64,000 nt of DNA from Acidimicrobiia bacterium (GCA_029863625.1 JAOTUY010000006.1:17232-81231), one strand, 5' to 3'; shown: positions 1-9,233, numbered from the stretch's first letter. Notes: generated from the sequence alone by a model not told the origin. Numbers and translations: made by a program.

Positions 1-288
1 CAGGGTGCGACGCCGTTGATCGAAATCTTCACCCGGTTTCGCCGGCGCACGAAAAGCGTTGTCGACAAAGAAACCGATCCCTTTTCTCCATGGTTCGGCC
101 ATCCGCCGGATCACTTTTCGGTCCTGGACGATGACGAAATGCCAGTTCTGTGCGTTGGCGGCACTCGGGCCGCGGATTCCGGCGTCAACCAGCTTGACCA
201 GAATCTCTTCTGGTACTGGATCCGGATGTAGGCGGCGCATAGATCTGGCGCTGTAGAGGACATCAAAAACCCCGGTGTTTGTCTCCAT
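1..288 (-). CDS. Nitroreductase family protein (C-terminus cut by window edge)
   Basis: The reverse strand is open from an ATG at 288 to the window edge, giving 96 N-terminal residues. The reading METNTGVFDVLYSARSMRRL, then a GPSAANAQNWHFVIVQD block, matches the start of the nitroreductase (NfsA/FRP-like) fold, where the RSxRxF-like and SxxNxQxW motifs contact FMN. The family consists of FMN-dependent NAD(P)H oxidoreductases acting on nitro compounds, quinones or flavins in the cytosol. A GGGGAAGGA ribosome site lies 4 nt before the ATG. The C-terminal half, including the residues that would separate subfamilies, is outside the window, so the substrate cannot be inferred. Confidence 0.85.
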   Translation of the reverse strand, partial: METNTGVFDVLYSARSMRRLHPDPVPEEILVKLVDAGIRGPSAANAQNWHFVIVQDRKVIRRMAEPWRKGIGFFVDNAFRAPAKPGEDFDQRRRTL

Positions 289-350
289 CAGTCCTTCCCC
301 GGTTGCCTCTTGTCAGCCTAAGCCCTTAGACCCACACATAGGATGACGTC

Positions 351-722
351 CTAGGTGAGAGCGAGCGTGAACTGGACCGCGGCCAGGGCCAGGTTGGCGA
401 TGGTTCCGCCGGGGCTCGAGGCGCCGGCGGCGACCAGGGCGAAACCTCCGCCTGCTAGGAGGGCGCATTGCAGAAGATCGCCGCGCAGCAGGATCATGAT
501 TGCCACGGTGGCCTGGAACAGGACCAATGCCATTGTGAACACGGTGGCATTGGGTATCACGACTTTCTCGATCATCTGGCGGGCAGGCCCCAGCCAAGCC
601 CCGTCCGCGAAGCTGCCGTAGAACTTCTCGCCGTGGGTGCGCGTGTAGGTGGCATTGAAGACCGCGCCGATCAGGAAGAGGGCGCCGAGACCGATCTCAC
701 CGATGTTCCGCAGAAGGTCCAT
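351..722 (-). CDS. Small integral membrane protein, DoxX-like topology
   Basis: A 123-residue protein with about four hydrophobic helices: one at the N-terminus (IGEIGLGALFLIGAVFNATY), then segments near residues 55-75, 80-98 and 105-122. The size, four-helix layout and N-terminal helix ending in a polar loop resemble DoxX-type small membrane proteins, but I do not see a diagnostic motif, so this is a topology-level call. It starts inside the end of the preceding membrane-protein gene (26-bp overlap) and has GGAG 7 nt before the ATG. It therefore belongs to the marR-led operon and is probably controlled by that regulator. Function unknown. Confidence 0.6.
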   Translation of the reverse strand: MDLLRNIGEIGLGALFLIGAVFNATYTRTHGEKFYGSFADGAWLGPARQMIEKVVIPNATVFTMALVLFQATVAIMILLRGDLLQCALLAGGGFALVAAGASSPGGTIANLALAAVQFTLALT

Positions 723-1122
723 TGCGGTGCTCCACCAATCGACCGGTCAGGTACGTTGACGCGAAGATGAGGGCGAATGGGATCCAGGTCCCCAACGGGC
801 TGGCGAACATTTCAAAACTGCGCTCGATGACCATGGCTACCAGGAAGAAGTCCATCAGGATCACGAAGGACACGAAGGTGATGGCGGTCTGTCGAGGTGC
901 GGTGTAGCCAAAGCGTTTGAAGTAGTTCCAGGAAACGACTGTGAAAATGATCGGGGCGGCGATGGCGTGCACTACCAGGGCGGTTTCGACGGATACGACT
1001 GCCATTCCGACCACCATGGTCAGGTCGCACAGCGCCCAACCGACGAAAGCGTGGCCAAGCAGCACGGCGAGCCGGCGACCTCTGAGGGTCGTCAGCGGTT
1101 GGCGTTCATGTACGAGGGTCAT
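697..1122 (-). CDS. Small integral membrane protein in marR operon
   Basis: A 141-residue protein with four predicted membrane helices (roughly residues 17-38, 44-64, 75-95 and 105-125), a short basic N-terminus and a hydrophilic C-terminal tail. A longer reading to 1215 exists, but I chose the ATG at 1122 because it forms a 4-bp ATGA overlap with the stop of the upstream marR gene, typical of translational coupling. I do not recognise the family. Position between a MarR regulator and another small membrane protein suggests a stress- or efflux-related membrane function controlled by the regulator; this is inference from context only. Confidence 0.6.
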   Translation of the reverse strand: MTLVHERQPLTTLRGRRLAVLLGHAFVGWALCDLTMVVGMAVVSVETALVVHAIAAPIIFTVVSWNYFKRFGYTAPRQTAITFVSFVILMDFFLVAMVIERSFEMFASPLGTWIPFALIFASTYLTGRLVEHRNGPSAEHR

Positions 1123-1616
1123 GGTCTTGCCTCCCATAGAGCGAGCGAGCGATCCAACGCCGCCAGGAGTTGGACCAGTTGGGTGGTTTCCTCTGGACGG
1201 AGACCGGCACAACATCCGTGGAGCATCTCCTCCAGGGTGGGCGTGGACTGCTCCAAGTCCTTCCCCTGTTCGGTGAGCGTCACCAGCAGACTCCGGCGAT
1301 CACCGGGGTTGGGTTGGCGGGTCACCAACCCTTTTCGTTCCAGGATGTCGACGATGCCGGTGATAGTCGCTCGGGTGCAGTGAGCGGCGTCGGCCAGCTC
1401 TTTGAGCGGGCGGGCGTCCTGTTCCCACAGTGCGCCGAGGACGACGAACTGTGGGGGCGTGACTCCGGCGATGCCGACGGTCTGTCGTTGAATGTTCTTG
1501 AGCTTCCTACCCAGGCTTTTGACGAGCTGAAAGACGTCAGGGATCGAACCTGTCTGATACTCCTCAACATTGAGGCGCTTTCCGATCTCAATTAGGTTAG
1601 TGTCCTGATAATTCAT
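1119..1616 (-). CDS. MarR family transcriptional regulator
   Basis: A 165-residue winged-helix regulator. The central region carries the MarR hallmarks: a helix reading LTPPQFVVLGAL-like (here VTPPQFVVLGALWEQ), a recognition helix with CTRATITGIVDILERKGLV, and the wing RQPNPGDRRSLLVTLTEQG with the conserved D-R-R. MarR proteins bind DNA as dimers and usually repress their own operon until a phenolic or oxidant ligand releases them. The gene leads an operon with two small membrane proteins, overlapping the first by an ATGA. A good promoter places the transcription start at the ATG itself, so the mRNA is probably leaderless. The ligand is unknown. Confidence 0.9.
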   Translation of the reverse strand: MNYQDTNLIEIGKRLNVEEYQTGSIPDVFQLVKSLGRKLKNIQRQTVGIAGVTPPQFVVLGALWEQDARPLKELADAAHCTRATITGIVDILERKGLVTRQPNPGDRRSLLVTLTEQGKDLEQSTPTLEEMLHGCCAGLRPEETTQLVQLLAALDRSLALWEARP

Positions 1617-1652
1617 ATCCTTACTATATCTCTAAACGAAGAGAGCGGTCAA
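1617..1652 (-). promoter_or_regulatory. Sigma-70-type promoter of marR operon, leaderless
   Basis: On the reverse strand TTGACC (1652-1647) and TATAGT (1628-1623) are 18 bp apart, close to consensus -35 and -10 boxes. The -10 box ends only 6 nt before the ATG at 1616, so transcription would start at or next to the start codon. The short A-rich stretch between stands out from the GC-rich surroundings. Confidence 0.65.
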
Positions 1653-1745
1653 CCCAAAAAGCGCAAATCGAAATCGCAGATGAAGAACGGACGCGGAGAG
1701 CAGATGTTTTCCCGAAATCCTCGGTGGGCGACGTCCGGAGATCAA

Positions 1746-4529
1746 TCAGCGGGTGGCCGGTTCCGGTCGGGAAGCGTCGATCGCGGCGAAGTCTTCTGCG
1801 CGGTCCCGGGTCACCACCATCAGCAGCGACGGCAGAACCAACAACGAAGCGGCCAGCGCCATGGCGATCATCACCGCGGTCAACAGCCCGTAGGAAGCGA
1901 ACATCGGCATCGGGGCCAGGGCCAGGATGGCGAAGCCGACGATCGATGAGGCCGCTGAACCCGCCAGCGCACCGCCGGTACCGGTCCCGGCCGCGTCCAG
2001 CGCGTCTACACGTGTGGCGTGAACTTCCATCTCTTGTCGGTACCGCATGGTGAAGTGGATGGCGAAGTCGATGCCGATCCCGATGGAGATCGCTCCGATG
2101 GTGGCCGTCGCCACATTGACTCCAAACCCGGCGAAGTACATGAAGGCGTACAGCCAGGCCACCACCAGCAGGATGGGAATGATGCTGACTACCGCGTAGC
2201 GCAGGGATCGCATGAACAAGACCGCCAACACCAAACACAAGATCACTGAGATGGGCAGGGAGATGAGCAAGGAGCGGAGGATGGCGCTCAGCTGCTCGTC
2301 GCGGGTGATCGGTCCGGCGGTGAGGGTGACGGTAGCGGCGGTGCCACCGGCGCTGAGATCCGTTTCCAGGTCGGCGATCAATGGTTCCAGTGCCTCGCGG
2401 GCCTGGACGATGTTCTCTTGGGCGCGCGTCCCGACGATGCCGATTCCGATGACTGAAGCTTGCAATGCCCCGTCCTCGCTCTGCCAGAAGTTGGTGCGAA
2501 CACCGTCGGGGGTGATCGCCAAGCGGGACTGGTCAAGTGGGACTCCGTTCTGGCGGGTGAAGTCGGCCACGGCTGCCAGCTGCTCGGATGTGTCGGGGTA
2601 GCCATCACCGTCATCGTCGGTGATCGGCACTCCCGTGGTCGCCTGTATGGCACCCATCGCGACAGGGTTTCCCATCACCTCGTTGAGGACCTCCAGATGG
2701 CCGGCGAAAACGGCCACGTCGCCGTTGTCGCTCTTGGCCATAGATGGGGTGTCGAGCCGGCGCACATCCGCCACGAACCCGTCGAGCGCCGTGACGGCGG
2801 CGGGATGGTTGAGGTTGCCTTCGACGTAGATGGTGGCTCCCTCTCCCGATGTCTCCCCGGCATGACGATCGAGCTTGTCGAGACCGACCACGAAGTCCGT
2901 GTCTCCCGCGAAAAAGTCGGCCACGTCGAATCTTGCCTCGATCTGGAGGGCGAAGAAGGCGGCCAGGGCGGTCCCGACTGCGACGATTGGAAGTAGGAGC
3001 GCTCGCCGGCGAGCCACGGTGACGATCATTCGCCCGATTCGAGGGGAACCCGCCCCCGACATCCGGTGGGCCGTGCCGGCGACTTCCGCCGGAACCGTGC
3101 GACGGCCGATGAGATAGGGCACCCCCAGGAATACGCTCAGGTAGACCGGCAACAACGCAACGCCGACGGGCGGATTGATGTAGACCATGAACAGCACCGT
3201 CGCCATGGTCCCGGTGGCGGCCAGCCCGATGGCGTTGGCCGCCAAGAACCTCTGGGTGCGAGTCAGAGCTCGCACTCCGACTCGGGTTTCGACCCCCGTC
3301 AGGACGACCGGAGCAATCAAGCCAAGCATCACAAAGGCGGCCGTCAGGGCCACGGCGGTTGCCACCCCGAACTGGATGATCGACTCCAGCGGAGAACTCA
3401 CGTTGGAGAGAAAGGCTGCCGAGTCGCTGGCCAGGGCGAGCGTCAGGGCACCCAGGACCGCCGCTAGGCCCGCCACCAGGGCCGGCCGCGGGGTGAGACC
3501 GGTGGCGCGTTCTTCTCGGTAGCGGCCGATGGCGTGAAAAGCGAAATCGACGCCAAACGAGACCATGGCGATAGGAACGATGAGGTCGAGTATGAGATCG
3601 GACTTGAGACCGATCAGGTTCGAGAAGCCCTTCAACCACACCACCAGCACGGCGAGGGCGCCGCCGGTGATCGCCACCGCCCAGTACGAGCGGAAGACGA
3701 CCCCGACCACGAGCAATACGGCGAGGATGGTGAACCCGATGAACGGGCCGGCCGCATTCCCCTGCTCGCCGCTGGTGAGGTTGACATCGATGGCCACACC
3801 CCACACCTGGTTGTGGGATTCGTCCCCTCGCAACGCGGACTGAATCTCGCGGGCGAACTTCTCCTTGTCCTCAGCCTCAGTGCCCCCGCCGAGCCGAACC
3901 CCTTGGCCACCGCCACCGAGGGCCAGGTTGTCGGCCAGCACCGTCACGAATACGGCGGGAGAGGTCCACCGGCGCGTAGCCGAGTCCAGGTTGGCTTCGA
4001 CTGACAAGCCCCACTCGGATGGAGGGCGCTGTTGGAGGAGGATCCCCACCGCTGCGCCGACCTGCTCGTCGCCGGCGGCGGCGAGCCCTCCAACGCCCTG
4101 GCTCCGTAGTAGCGCGTCGGCAGCATCGGCGATGGTGTAGGTCGCCTGGATGTCAACGCCCAGGTCTGCATCGAAGTAGGAGAGGAGCTTGGGGCCGACC
4201 TCCGGATCGGCACGCAGGTCTGCAGAGTTCTCGAACAATTCGAGCATCGGGTCGCGGGTCAGGACGTTCCCGGCCCGGGCTTCGACTACGTAGAAAGCCC
4301 CAAACACGCTCGAGGCGAAGCGGTCGTTGATGAGCTGTTCGGCATCGAAGACTGCGCCGCCCGGATCCTGAGAAGCGGTTTCCTCGGGGGCCATCGTGAG
4401 GAACGGAATAGCCAACAGCCCGGTAACGAGCAACGCCACAACGACGGCGGTGCCCGATCGACGCTCTAGCAAGCTGGCGACGCGCTCACCAAACGAAGCG
4501 GTCGCGGCCGGACGGTTCCCCTCCTCCAT
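1746..4529 (-). CDS. MMPL/RND superfamily transporter
   Basis: A 927-residue membrane protein with the duplicated RND layout. A first helix (AVVVALLVTGLLAIPFL) is followed by a large extracytoplasmic domain, a five-helix block including VPIAMVSFGVDFAFHAIGRY, then a second helix, a second large domain, and a matching block with ISIGIGIDFAIHFTMRYRQE. The paired GxDF(A)xH motifs in the fourth helix of each block are typical of MMPL/sterol-sensing-like proteins that use proton flow to export lipids or hydrophobic molecules. The second extracytoplasmic domain contains an acidic DDDGDGYPD loop that could bind calcium. The ATG at 4529 was chosen over one at 4610 because AGGGGAG precedes it. It lies upstream of marR in the same direction, but with its own gap. 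Substrate unknown. Confidence 0.85.
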   Translation of the reverse strand: MEEGNRPAATASFGERVASLLERRSGTAVVVALLVTGLLAIPFLTMAPEETASQDPGGAVFDAEQLINDRFASSVFGAFYVVEARAGNVLTRDPMLELFENSADLRADPEVGPKLLSYFDADLGVDIQATYTIADAADALLRSQGVGGLAAAGDEQVGAAVGILLQQRPPSEWGLSVEANLDSATRRWTSPAVFVTVLADNLALGGGGQGVRLGGGTEAEDKEKFAREIQSALRGDESHNQVWGVAIDVNLTSGEQGNAAGPFIGFTILAVLLVVGVVFRSYWAVAITGGALAVLVVWLKGFSNLIGLKSDLILDLIVPIAMVSFGVDFAFHAIGRYREERATGLTPRPALVAGLAAVLGALTLALASDSAAFLSNVSSPLESIIQFGVATAVALTAAFVMLGLIAPVVLTGVETRVGVRALTRTQRFLAANAIGLAATGTMATVLFMVYINPPVGVALLPVYLSVFLGVPYLIGRRTVPAEVAGTAHRMSGAGSPRIGRMIVTVARRRALLLPIVAVGTALAAFFALQIEARFDVADFFAGDTDFVVGLDKLDRHAGETSGEGATIYVEGNLNHPAAVTALDGFVADVRRLDTPSMAKSDNGDVAVFAGHLEVLNEVMGNPVAMGAIQATTGVPITDDDGDGYPDTSEQLAAVADFTRQNGVPLDQSRLAITPDGVRTNFWQSEDGALQASVIGIGIVGTRAQENIVQAREALEPLIADLETDLSAGGTAATVTLTAGPITRDEQLSAILRSLLISLPISVILCLVLAVLFMRSLRYAVVSIIPILLVVAWLYAFMYFAGFGVNVATATIGAISIGIGIDFAIHFTMRYRQEMEVHATRVDALDAAGTGTGGALAGSAASSIVGFAILALAPMPMFASYGLLTAVMIAMALAASLLVLPSLLMVVTRDRAEDFAAIDASRPEPATR

Positions 4530-4641
4530 GCGGACTCCCCTTTGGGAAAGCTTGCCAATAATATCGTGAAGAAACGCAGATTGTCCAGAGCGATAATTCG
4601 CTCTCTGCACACTGTCTCAGCCCATAACTTCGACCCTCGCA

Positions 4642-4653
4642 TAGTGTTGCCGG
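4642..4653 (+). promoter_or_regulatory. Candidate leaderless -10 box of the tfoX-like gene
   Basis: TAGTGT at 4642-4647 fits the actinobacterial TANNNT -10 pattern and ends 6 nt before the ATG at 4654, with no ribosome site between. No clear -35 box was seen. Confidence 0.4.
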
Positions 4654-4983
4654 ATGGCATACAACGCCGCTCTCGCCGACGACATCAGGATTCGGATTGG
4701 TGACCATTCCGGGCTCACTGAGCGGCAGATGTTCGGAGGCATAGCTTTCATGGTGAATGGGAACATGGCCGTCGGAGTCAGCGGCGACGAGTTGATGGTC
4801 CGGGTCGGCAAGGACAATCACGACGAGGCGGTCTCACTCCCCGGTGCCCGCACCTTTGACATGTCGGCCCGGCCGATGCGCGGGTGGGTCGCGGTCGCTC
4901 CTGAGGGATTCGCAACAGAAGCCGATCTCGATTCATGGATCGGCCGGGGCGTTGCGTTCGCGGAGAGCCTCCCGTCCAAATGA
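4654..4983 (+). CDS. TfoX N-terminal domain family protein
   Basis: A 109-residue protein matching the TfoX/Sxy N-terminal domain: an opening helix, then LTERQMFGGIAFMVNGNMAVGV, the conserved MFGG(I/L)xF signature, and a C-terminal MRGWVAVAPEG segment followed by a helix that ends in the W-I-x-x-G pattern common to the family. Stand-alone TfoX_N proteins occur widely in actinobacteria and have no settled function; the competence role of full-length TfoX cannot be transferred because the C-terminal domain is missing. The gene overlaps the following VOC gene by ATGA, and a TANNNT box 6 nt upstream suggests a leaderless mRNA for the pair. Confidence 0.85.
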   Translation: MAYNAALADDIRIRIGDHSGLTERQMFGGIAFMVNGNMAVGVSGDELMVRVGKDNHDEAVSLPGARTFDMSARPMRGWVAVAPEGFATEADLDSWIGRGVAFAESLPSK

Positions 4984-5384
4984 AGGATGAATTCCCGACT
5001 GACGAAATGGCGCTGACTCACCTGTTGGTGGTGAGCGATATCGAACACTCGCGGGACTGGTACCGAGACGTGCTTGGAGCGGAGATCTACCGTGAATACG
5101 GCGGCACCTCGGTAGTGCTCAGCTTTCTCGGCACCTGGCTGCTGTTGGTGACGTCCGGGGGCCCAACCGCCGACAAGCCGGAGCTGTCGATGGAGACTCC
5201 CGACGATCCGTCGACGGTCCACAGCTCATTCACAATCCGGGTTCCGGACTGCCGGGCCGCCTACGCGACACTCGTCGAACGAGGCGCCGAGTTTCTGACG
5301 CCGCCCTACGACCGAGGCGCTGAAGTGCGCTGCTTCTTTCGTGACCCCGACGGACACCTGTTCGAGATCAGCCAAGCGGTGTAG
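4980..5384 (+). CDS. VOC family protein (glyoxalase/bleomycin-resistance fold)
   Basis: A 134-residue protein with one vicinal-oxygen-chelate module pair. It shows the family opening MALTHLLVVSDIEHSRDWYRD, with the first metal-position His in LTHLLV, a central beta strand WLLLVTSGG, and the closing CFFRDPDGHLFEISQ, where the E of FEIS occupies the usual metal-ligand position. Members bind a divalent metal and catalyse isomerisation, dioxygenation or thiol transfer, or simply sequester drugs, so the chemistry cannot be named. The ATG at 4980 overlaps the stop of the tfoX-like gene, indicating a two-gene operon. Confidence 0.85.
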   Translation: MKDEFPTDEMALTHLLVVSDIEHSRDWYRDVLGAEIYREYGGTSVVLSFLGTWLLLVTSGGPTADKPELSMETPDDPSTVHSSFTIRVPDCRAAYATLVERGAEFLTPPYDRGAEVRCFFRDPDGHLFEISQAV

Positions 5385-5419
5385 TCGGCGAGCGCCACTC
5401 GAGTTTCGAGGGCCAACCG

Positions 5420-6883
5420 TCAGTTGTAGTGGCGGACGTCGTTCCAGATGTCGGCCAGTTGGCCTTCGGGAGCCATGCAGAGGTACAGCGGTAGGCCGGC
5501 CTCTTCGTTTTCGACCCCGTACGGGTTGGTGATCGTTCCGGCCTGGGCGGTAGTCGGGCAGATGCGGTCGAGGACGTCACCGATCTGACCAACGCCGATA
5601 ACCGGCCCGTGGCGGTCCGGAGGGCCCCATAACCAGTAATTGTTATGCCCGCTCACCGCCGGCGGCAGACCGGCGTCTGGTCCAAGGATATCGATGGCTC
5701 CCGCCTCACCGTACGACCCGGTGAAAATTGCCACCTCATCTCGCTGGTCGGCAGGGATCGTTTCGTAGACCGCTGCTACCTGGTCGACCAGCTCGGGCCA
5801 ACCGACCGTCTCGCCGAGTTCACCGGTGGCATCCAGGGTCGCCAGGGTCCTCGGGGGAAGCAGGGGGAGGGCGATGAACAGTCCGACGAAGACGCCGAAG
5901 ACGGTCGTCCCGATCATCACCCGCCTTCCCTTTCCCTCGAGACCTTCGAACCAGAGTGCCCCGGCCGCCAGCAGAGTCGAGTACAGCGGAGCGACGTAAT
6001 ACGACTTGCCTCCGGTGACGAGAAAGAACCCGAACAGCAAAACGAACGTTATCCCGATGGGCCGCCAGGTTGTGAGGTTGGCCGAACGGAGGAGACGCCA
6101 TAGTCCGATCGCCGCCGGGACAACCAGTACGATCGAAAGCAGGCCGATCTGTTCCAAGACGAAGGCCACCGGACCGTCGCTGCGCCCGGCCAGGGCGCCG
6201 GCCATCTCCAGTTGCGGCAGGTCATTGGCCACCTGCCAGATCATGTTGGGCAGCGCGATCATTGCAGCGATGCCGACCCCGATCCACGGCCATTTCACGG
6301 CCAGCAGCTTGCGCTGCTTCGTGATGAGTAGCGAGATCAGCACCGCCATGGCGAACAAAGCCATGAGGTGTTTGTTCTGAAGACCGATCCCGACGGTGAA
6401 CCCGAGGCCGAGCCACCAGCGGGGCTCGTCACCGTCGAGCAAGCGCACCAGGATCCACGTGGCGAGGGTCCAGAGGAAGTAGTCGAAGGCGGCGGTGCTG
6501 AAGAGATGCCCGACGCCCAGCGCAACGCCCGCCCCGCCGGCGGTCACCGCGGCGTAGATCTGGGCCCGGGCGCCTCCGCCGAATCGTCGCGCCATAGCCG
6601 CGGCCAGGACCACGACACCACCGATCGCCAGCGCCGGGAGGATGCGCAGCGCAACCGGTGAGGTCCCACCGATCGTCTCGAAGATCCGGGCGATCAGGGG
6701 AGTGAGAGGTGGTTGATCGACGAAACCCCAGTCGAGTCGCCTGCCCGCCACCAGGAAGTACAGCTCGTCGCGATGGAAACCGTGTCTCCCGGCCACCGAC
6801 ATCAGCAGGGCGATCACGGAACCGGCGGTAATCCAAACCGATCGTGGCAGTCGGCCCGTTACCACGGGCTTGGGAGCGGTCAT
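5420..6883 (-). CDS. GT39/ArnT-like membrane glycosyltransferase
   Basis: A 487-residue protein with about ten membrane helices and a soluble C-terminal domain of about 130 residues. After the first helix it has GRHGFHRDELYFLVAGRRL, the acidic D-E in the first extracytoplasmic loop that acts as catalytic base in GT39/ArnT/PMT enzymes, then DQPPLTPLIARI, also a family feature. Such enzymes transfer a sugar from a polyprenyl-phosphate carrier to a protein or lipid on the outer face of the membrane. The ATG at 6883 was preferred to an upstream ATG at 6991 because the latter lies inside the preceding hydrolase gene. Only 10 nt separate it from that gene's stop, so the two are probably cotranscribed. 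Acceptor unknown. Confidence 0.8.
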   Translation of the reverse strand: MTAPKPVVTGRLPRSVWITAGSVIALLMSVAGRHGFHRDELYFLVAGRRLDWGFVDQPPLTPLIARIFETIGGTSPVALRILPALAIGGVVVLAAAMARRFGGGARAQIYAAVTAGGAGVALGVGHLFSTAAFDYFLWTLATWILVRLLDGDEPRWWLGLGFTVGIGLQNKHLMALFAMAVLISLLITKQRKLLAVKWPWIGVGIAAMIALPNMIWQVANDLPQLEMAGALAGRSDGPVAFVLEQIGLLSIVLVVPAAIGLWRLLRSANLTTWRPIGITFVLLFGFFLVTGGKSYYVAPLYSTLLAAGALWFEGLEGKGRRVMIGTTVFGVFVGLFIALPLLPPRTLATLDATGELGETVGWPELVDQVAAVYETIPADQRDEVAIFTGSYGEAGAIDILGPDAGLPPAVSGHNNYWLWGPPDRHGPVIGVGQIGDVLDRICPTTAQAGTITNPYGVENEEAGLPLYLCMAPEGQLADIWNDVRHYN

Positions 6884-6893
6884 TGTTCCGGCC

Positions 6894-7814
6894 TCAACCC
6901 GGAACCTTGAGGTAGCCGTCCAAGTAGTCGATGACACCGCGGATGGCTGTCTCCTGGACCTCGTCGACCTCGTAGGTCCCGTCGGTGCCACGCCTTGGGT
7001 AGACGTACCCGTGCAGAGGATGGTCGTAGGACACCCACTCCACCTCTTTGCCCGCTTCTTCGAGTAACTCGTACGTAGTGCGGAAGATCCCCTGCAGGTG
7101 ATCGGTCTCCCTTCCCATGACGAGGATCGGGGTTCGAATGGTGCTGATCCGCTGCGCGGCGAGGTCGGTGTCGATCCGGCCCCTCACCTTGGCGACTTCA
7201 ACCATCTTCATGTCTTCGACCTTGCGCAGCTGCGTCTTGTGGTCGAGGGGCGCGGTTTCGTCGGGGGTCAGGGCCAGGAACTCGTGGGAGGCCGGTTCGC
7301 TGGCCACCGCCACTGCCGCGCCGTGGTACTCAGAGGTGATCTTGAGCACCATCTCGCCGCCATGGCTCATGCCGATGAGACCCACCCGCGTTGGGTCAAC
7401 GGGAGGGAGATGCTTCACGTACTCAATGACGGCTATCTCGTCCTCGTATTCCAGCGGCGAACGGTTGAATAACCCCCGGCCGGTCCGCTCACCCTGTACC
7501 AGCCGTCCACCTGTGTTGTACCCGAGTTCGACTTCGGTCCGGTATCGCAGCCAGGCGCAGGCATATCCGGCGTCGAGGAGACGCTCCATTGTGTAGCCCT
7601 GGTTCTGAACCGCATCGCGCACCCACGCCATGCCGCCGCCCCCGTTACCCGAAGCCAGCAACACGATCGGAAACGGTCCGTCTCCGGCAGGCATACGTAG
7701 CCCGATGGTGGTGTATAGGCCATCCATCGTTTCGACGTACATGAGCTGAACCGGTATGTCCGACCCCTGGACGGGCTCGGTGATCACAACATGTTCGGGA
7801 TCGATTGGTGCCAC
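6894..7814 (-). CDS. Alpha/beta hydrolase, dienelactone-hydrolase-like
   Basis: A 306-residue protein of the alpha/beta-hydrolase fold. The nucleophile elbow is GMSHGGE, the oxyanion region reads VLLASGNGGGG, a late strand carries ILVMGRETDHL (likely the acid), and DHPLHGY supplies the candidate catalytic His. The order of these motifs resembles dienelactone hydrolase and prolyl-oligopeptidase-type acyl hydrolases. I set the start at GTG 7814: it is preceded by AAAGGAG with 6 nt spacing, whereas longer readings to 7946 lack a ribosome site. There is no signal peptide. It sits directly before the membrane glycosyltransferase, with a 10-nt gap. Substrate not predictable. Confidence 0.8.
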   Translation of the reverse strand: MAPIDPEHVVITEPVQGSDIPVQLMYVETMDGLYTTIGLRMPAGDGPFPIVLLASGNGGGGMAWVRDAVQNQGYTMERLLDAGYACAWLRYRTEVELGYNTGGRLVQGERTGRGLFNRSPLEYEDEIAVIEYVKHLPPVDPTRVGLIGMSHGGEMVLKITSEYHGAAVAVASEPASHEFLALTPDETAPLDHKTQLRKVEDMKMVEVAKVRGRIDTDLAAQRISTIRTPILVMGRETDHLQGIFRTTYELLEEAGKEVEWVSYDHPLHGYVYPRRGTDGTYEVDEVQETAIRGVIDYLDGYLKVPG

Positions 7815-7967
7815 GGCATTCTCCTTTGCGCACTCGACGATAGAGCCCGCGGGGCGGGGTCGTGTCTTCCGGATCGCGTTCATGTTCGGGCGGGTCGGGG
7901 ATGACGGCAGGCCCGGTGACGGCAATGCGCCGGGCGTGTGTACCATCCCTGGGCTTCGTCTGTCACT

Positions 7968-9233
7968 ATGAGCAAACCCTCATCACACCCAAAACTAGAA
8001 GACCGTGAATTCACGGTGATGATCGCCATGATCATGGCGCTCAGTGCCCTGGCCATCGATATCATGCTGCCCACTTTTGGAGCGGTGCGAAGCGAGTTCG
8101 GCCTGCCCGCTGATTCGACGGCCCCGGCTGCCATTGTGACGTTCTTCTTCCTGGGATTGGCCTCGGCCCAGGTTTTTTTTGGACCGCTGGCCGACCGGTT
8201 CGGGCGCAAGGCCGTACTGTACGCGGGGCTGGTTGTGTACGTCGGCAGTGCCCTGTCCGCCACGCTTGCACCGACCCTGGAGATGGTGCTGGTGAGCCGG
8301 TTCATTTGGGGCGTTGGGGCTGCTGCCCCGCGGGTGGTCGCGATTTCGATGGTGCGGGACGCTTACGAGGGAGAGGCCATGGCCCGGACCATGTCGGTCA
8401 TCATGTCGATCTTCGTTCTGGTGCCTGTGGTCGCACCAAGTGTGGGAGCCCTCATCCTGAACGTCGCTTCCTGGCGATGGGTGTTCGGGGCATGTGCATT
8501 GTTTGCGGTGGCGATGGCGTTGTGGACGCTGCGCCTGCCCGAGAGCCTCAAACCGGAGAATCGGTTAACGCTGCGATTTGACTCGATCGGCACGGCGGCC
8601 AAGACCGTCTTGAAGAATCGGCAGACGATCGGCTACGCGCTGGCCATGACGTTTGTCTTTGGTGTGTTCATGTCTTATCTGGCCAGTTCTGAGCTGATTG
8701 TCTCGGACGTCTTCGATCGGGCCGAGCAGTTTCCGTACATCTTTGGCGGACTCGCCGCTGTGATGGGCGCGGCGATGCTCGCCAATGCGGCCATCGTTTC
8801 CCGCGTCGGGCTGCGGCGCCTGGTCCGCGCGGTTCTGGTTCTCTATGTGACCGGAGCCATCGGTCTGGTGGTGCTGGCCGTTGTCACGGACGGCGTTCCG
8901 GCCTTCTGGATCTTCCTGATCGGTCTGGCCTTCATGCTGAGCATGCACGCCATTCTCATCCCCAATTTCAACACACTGGCGATGAACCCGATGGGGAAGG
9001 TGGCAGGCACTGCCGCCGCCCTCATCGGAACCATCTCCACGGCGGGTGGCGCAGCGCTGGGTTCCGTCCTCGACCGGACCTTTGATGGAACGGTACTGCC
9101 GTTCACTCTCGGGTTCCTCGGCTACGGGATCGTGGCCGCAGGGTTCGTCTGGTGGGCAGAAAAGGGTCGGCTCTTTGCTACAGACACTCCCTCCGACGAA
9201 CAGCTGGCCAAAGCCGCCACGCTCGGTGGCTGA
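7968..9233 (+). CDS. MFS transporter, Bcr/CflA-type drug exporter
   Basis: A 421-residue protein with twelve membrane helices. The first helix contains ALAIDIMLPTF, as in Bcr/CflA exporters, and the loop between helices 2 and 3 has GPLADRFGRKAVL, the MFS motif A. RFIWGVGAAAPRVVAISMVRDAY is a close variant of the Bcr/CflA motif in helices 4-5 (RxxQGxGAAxxxVxxxAxVRD). These pumps expel hydrophobic drugs or dipeptides by proton antiport. I chose the ATG at 7968 because the following residues are the usual short cytosolic N-terminus; no strong ribosome site is visible. It is divergent from the alpha/beta hydrolase, with about 150 bp between. Confidence 0.85.
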   Translation: MSKPSSHPKLEDREFTVMIAMIMALSALAIDIMLPTFGAVRSEFGLPADSTAPAAIVTFFFLGLASAQVFFGPLADRFGRKAVLYAGLVVYVGSALSATLAPTLEMVLVSRFIWGVGAAAPRVVAISMVRDAYEGEAMARTMSVIMSIFVLVPVVAPSVGALILNVASWRWVFGACALFAVAMALWTLRLPESLKPENRLTLRFDSIGTAAKTVLKNRQTIGYALAMTFVFGVFMSYLASSELIVSDVFDRAEQFPYIFGGLAAVMGAAMLANAAIVSRVGLRRLVRAVLVLYVTGAIGLVVLAVVTDGVPAFWIFLIGLAFMLSMHAILIPNFNTLAMNPMGKVAGTAAALIGTISTAGGAALGSVLDRTFDGTVLPFTLGFLGYGIVAAGFVWWAEKGRLFATDTPSDEQLAKAATLGG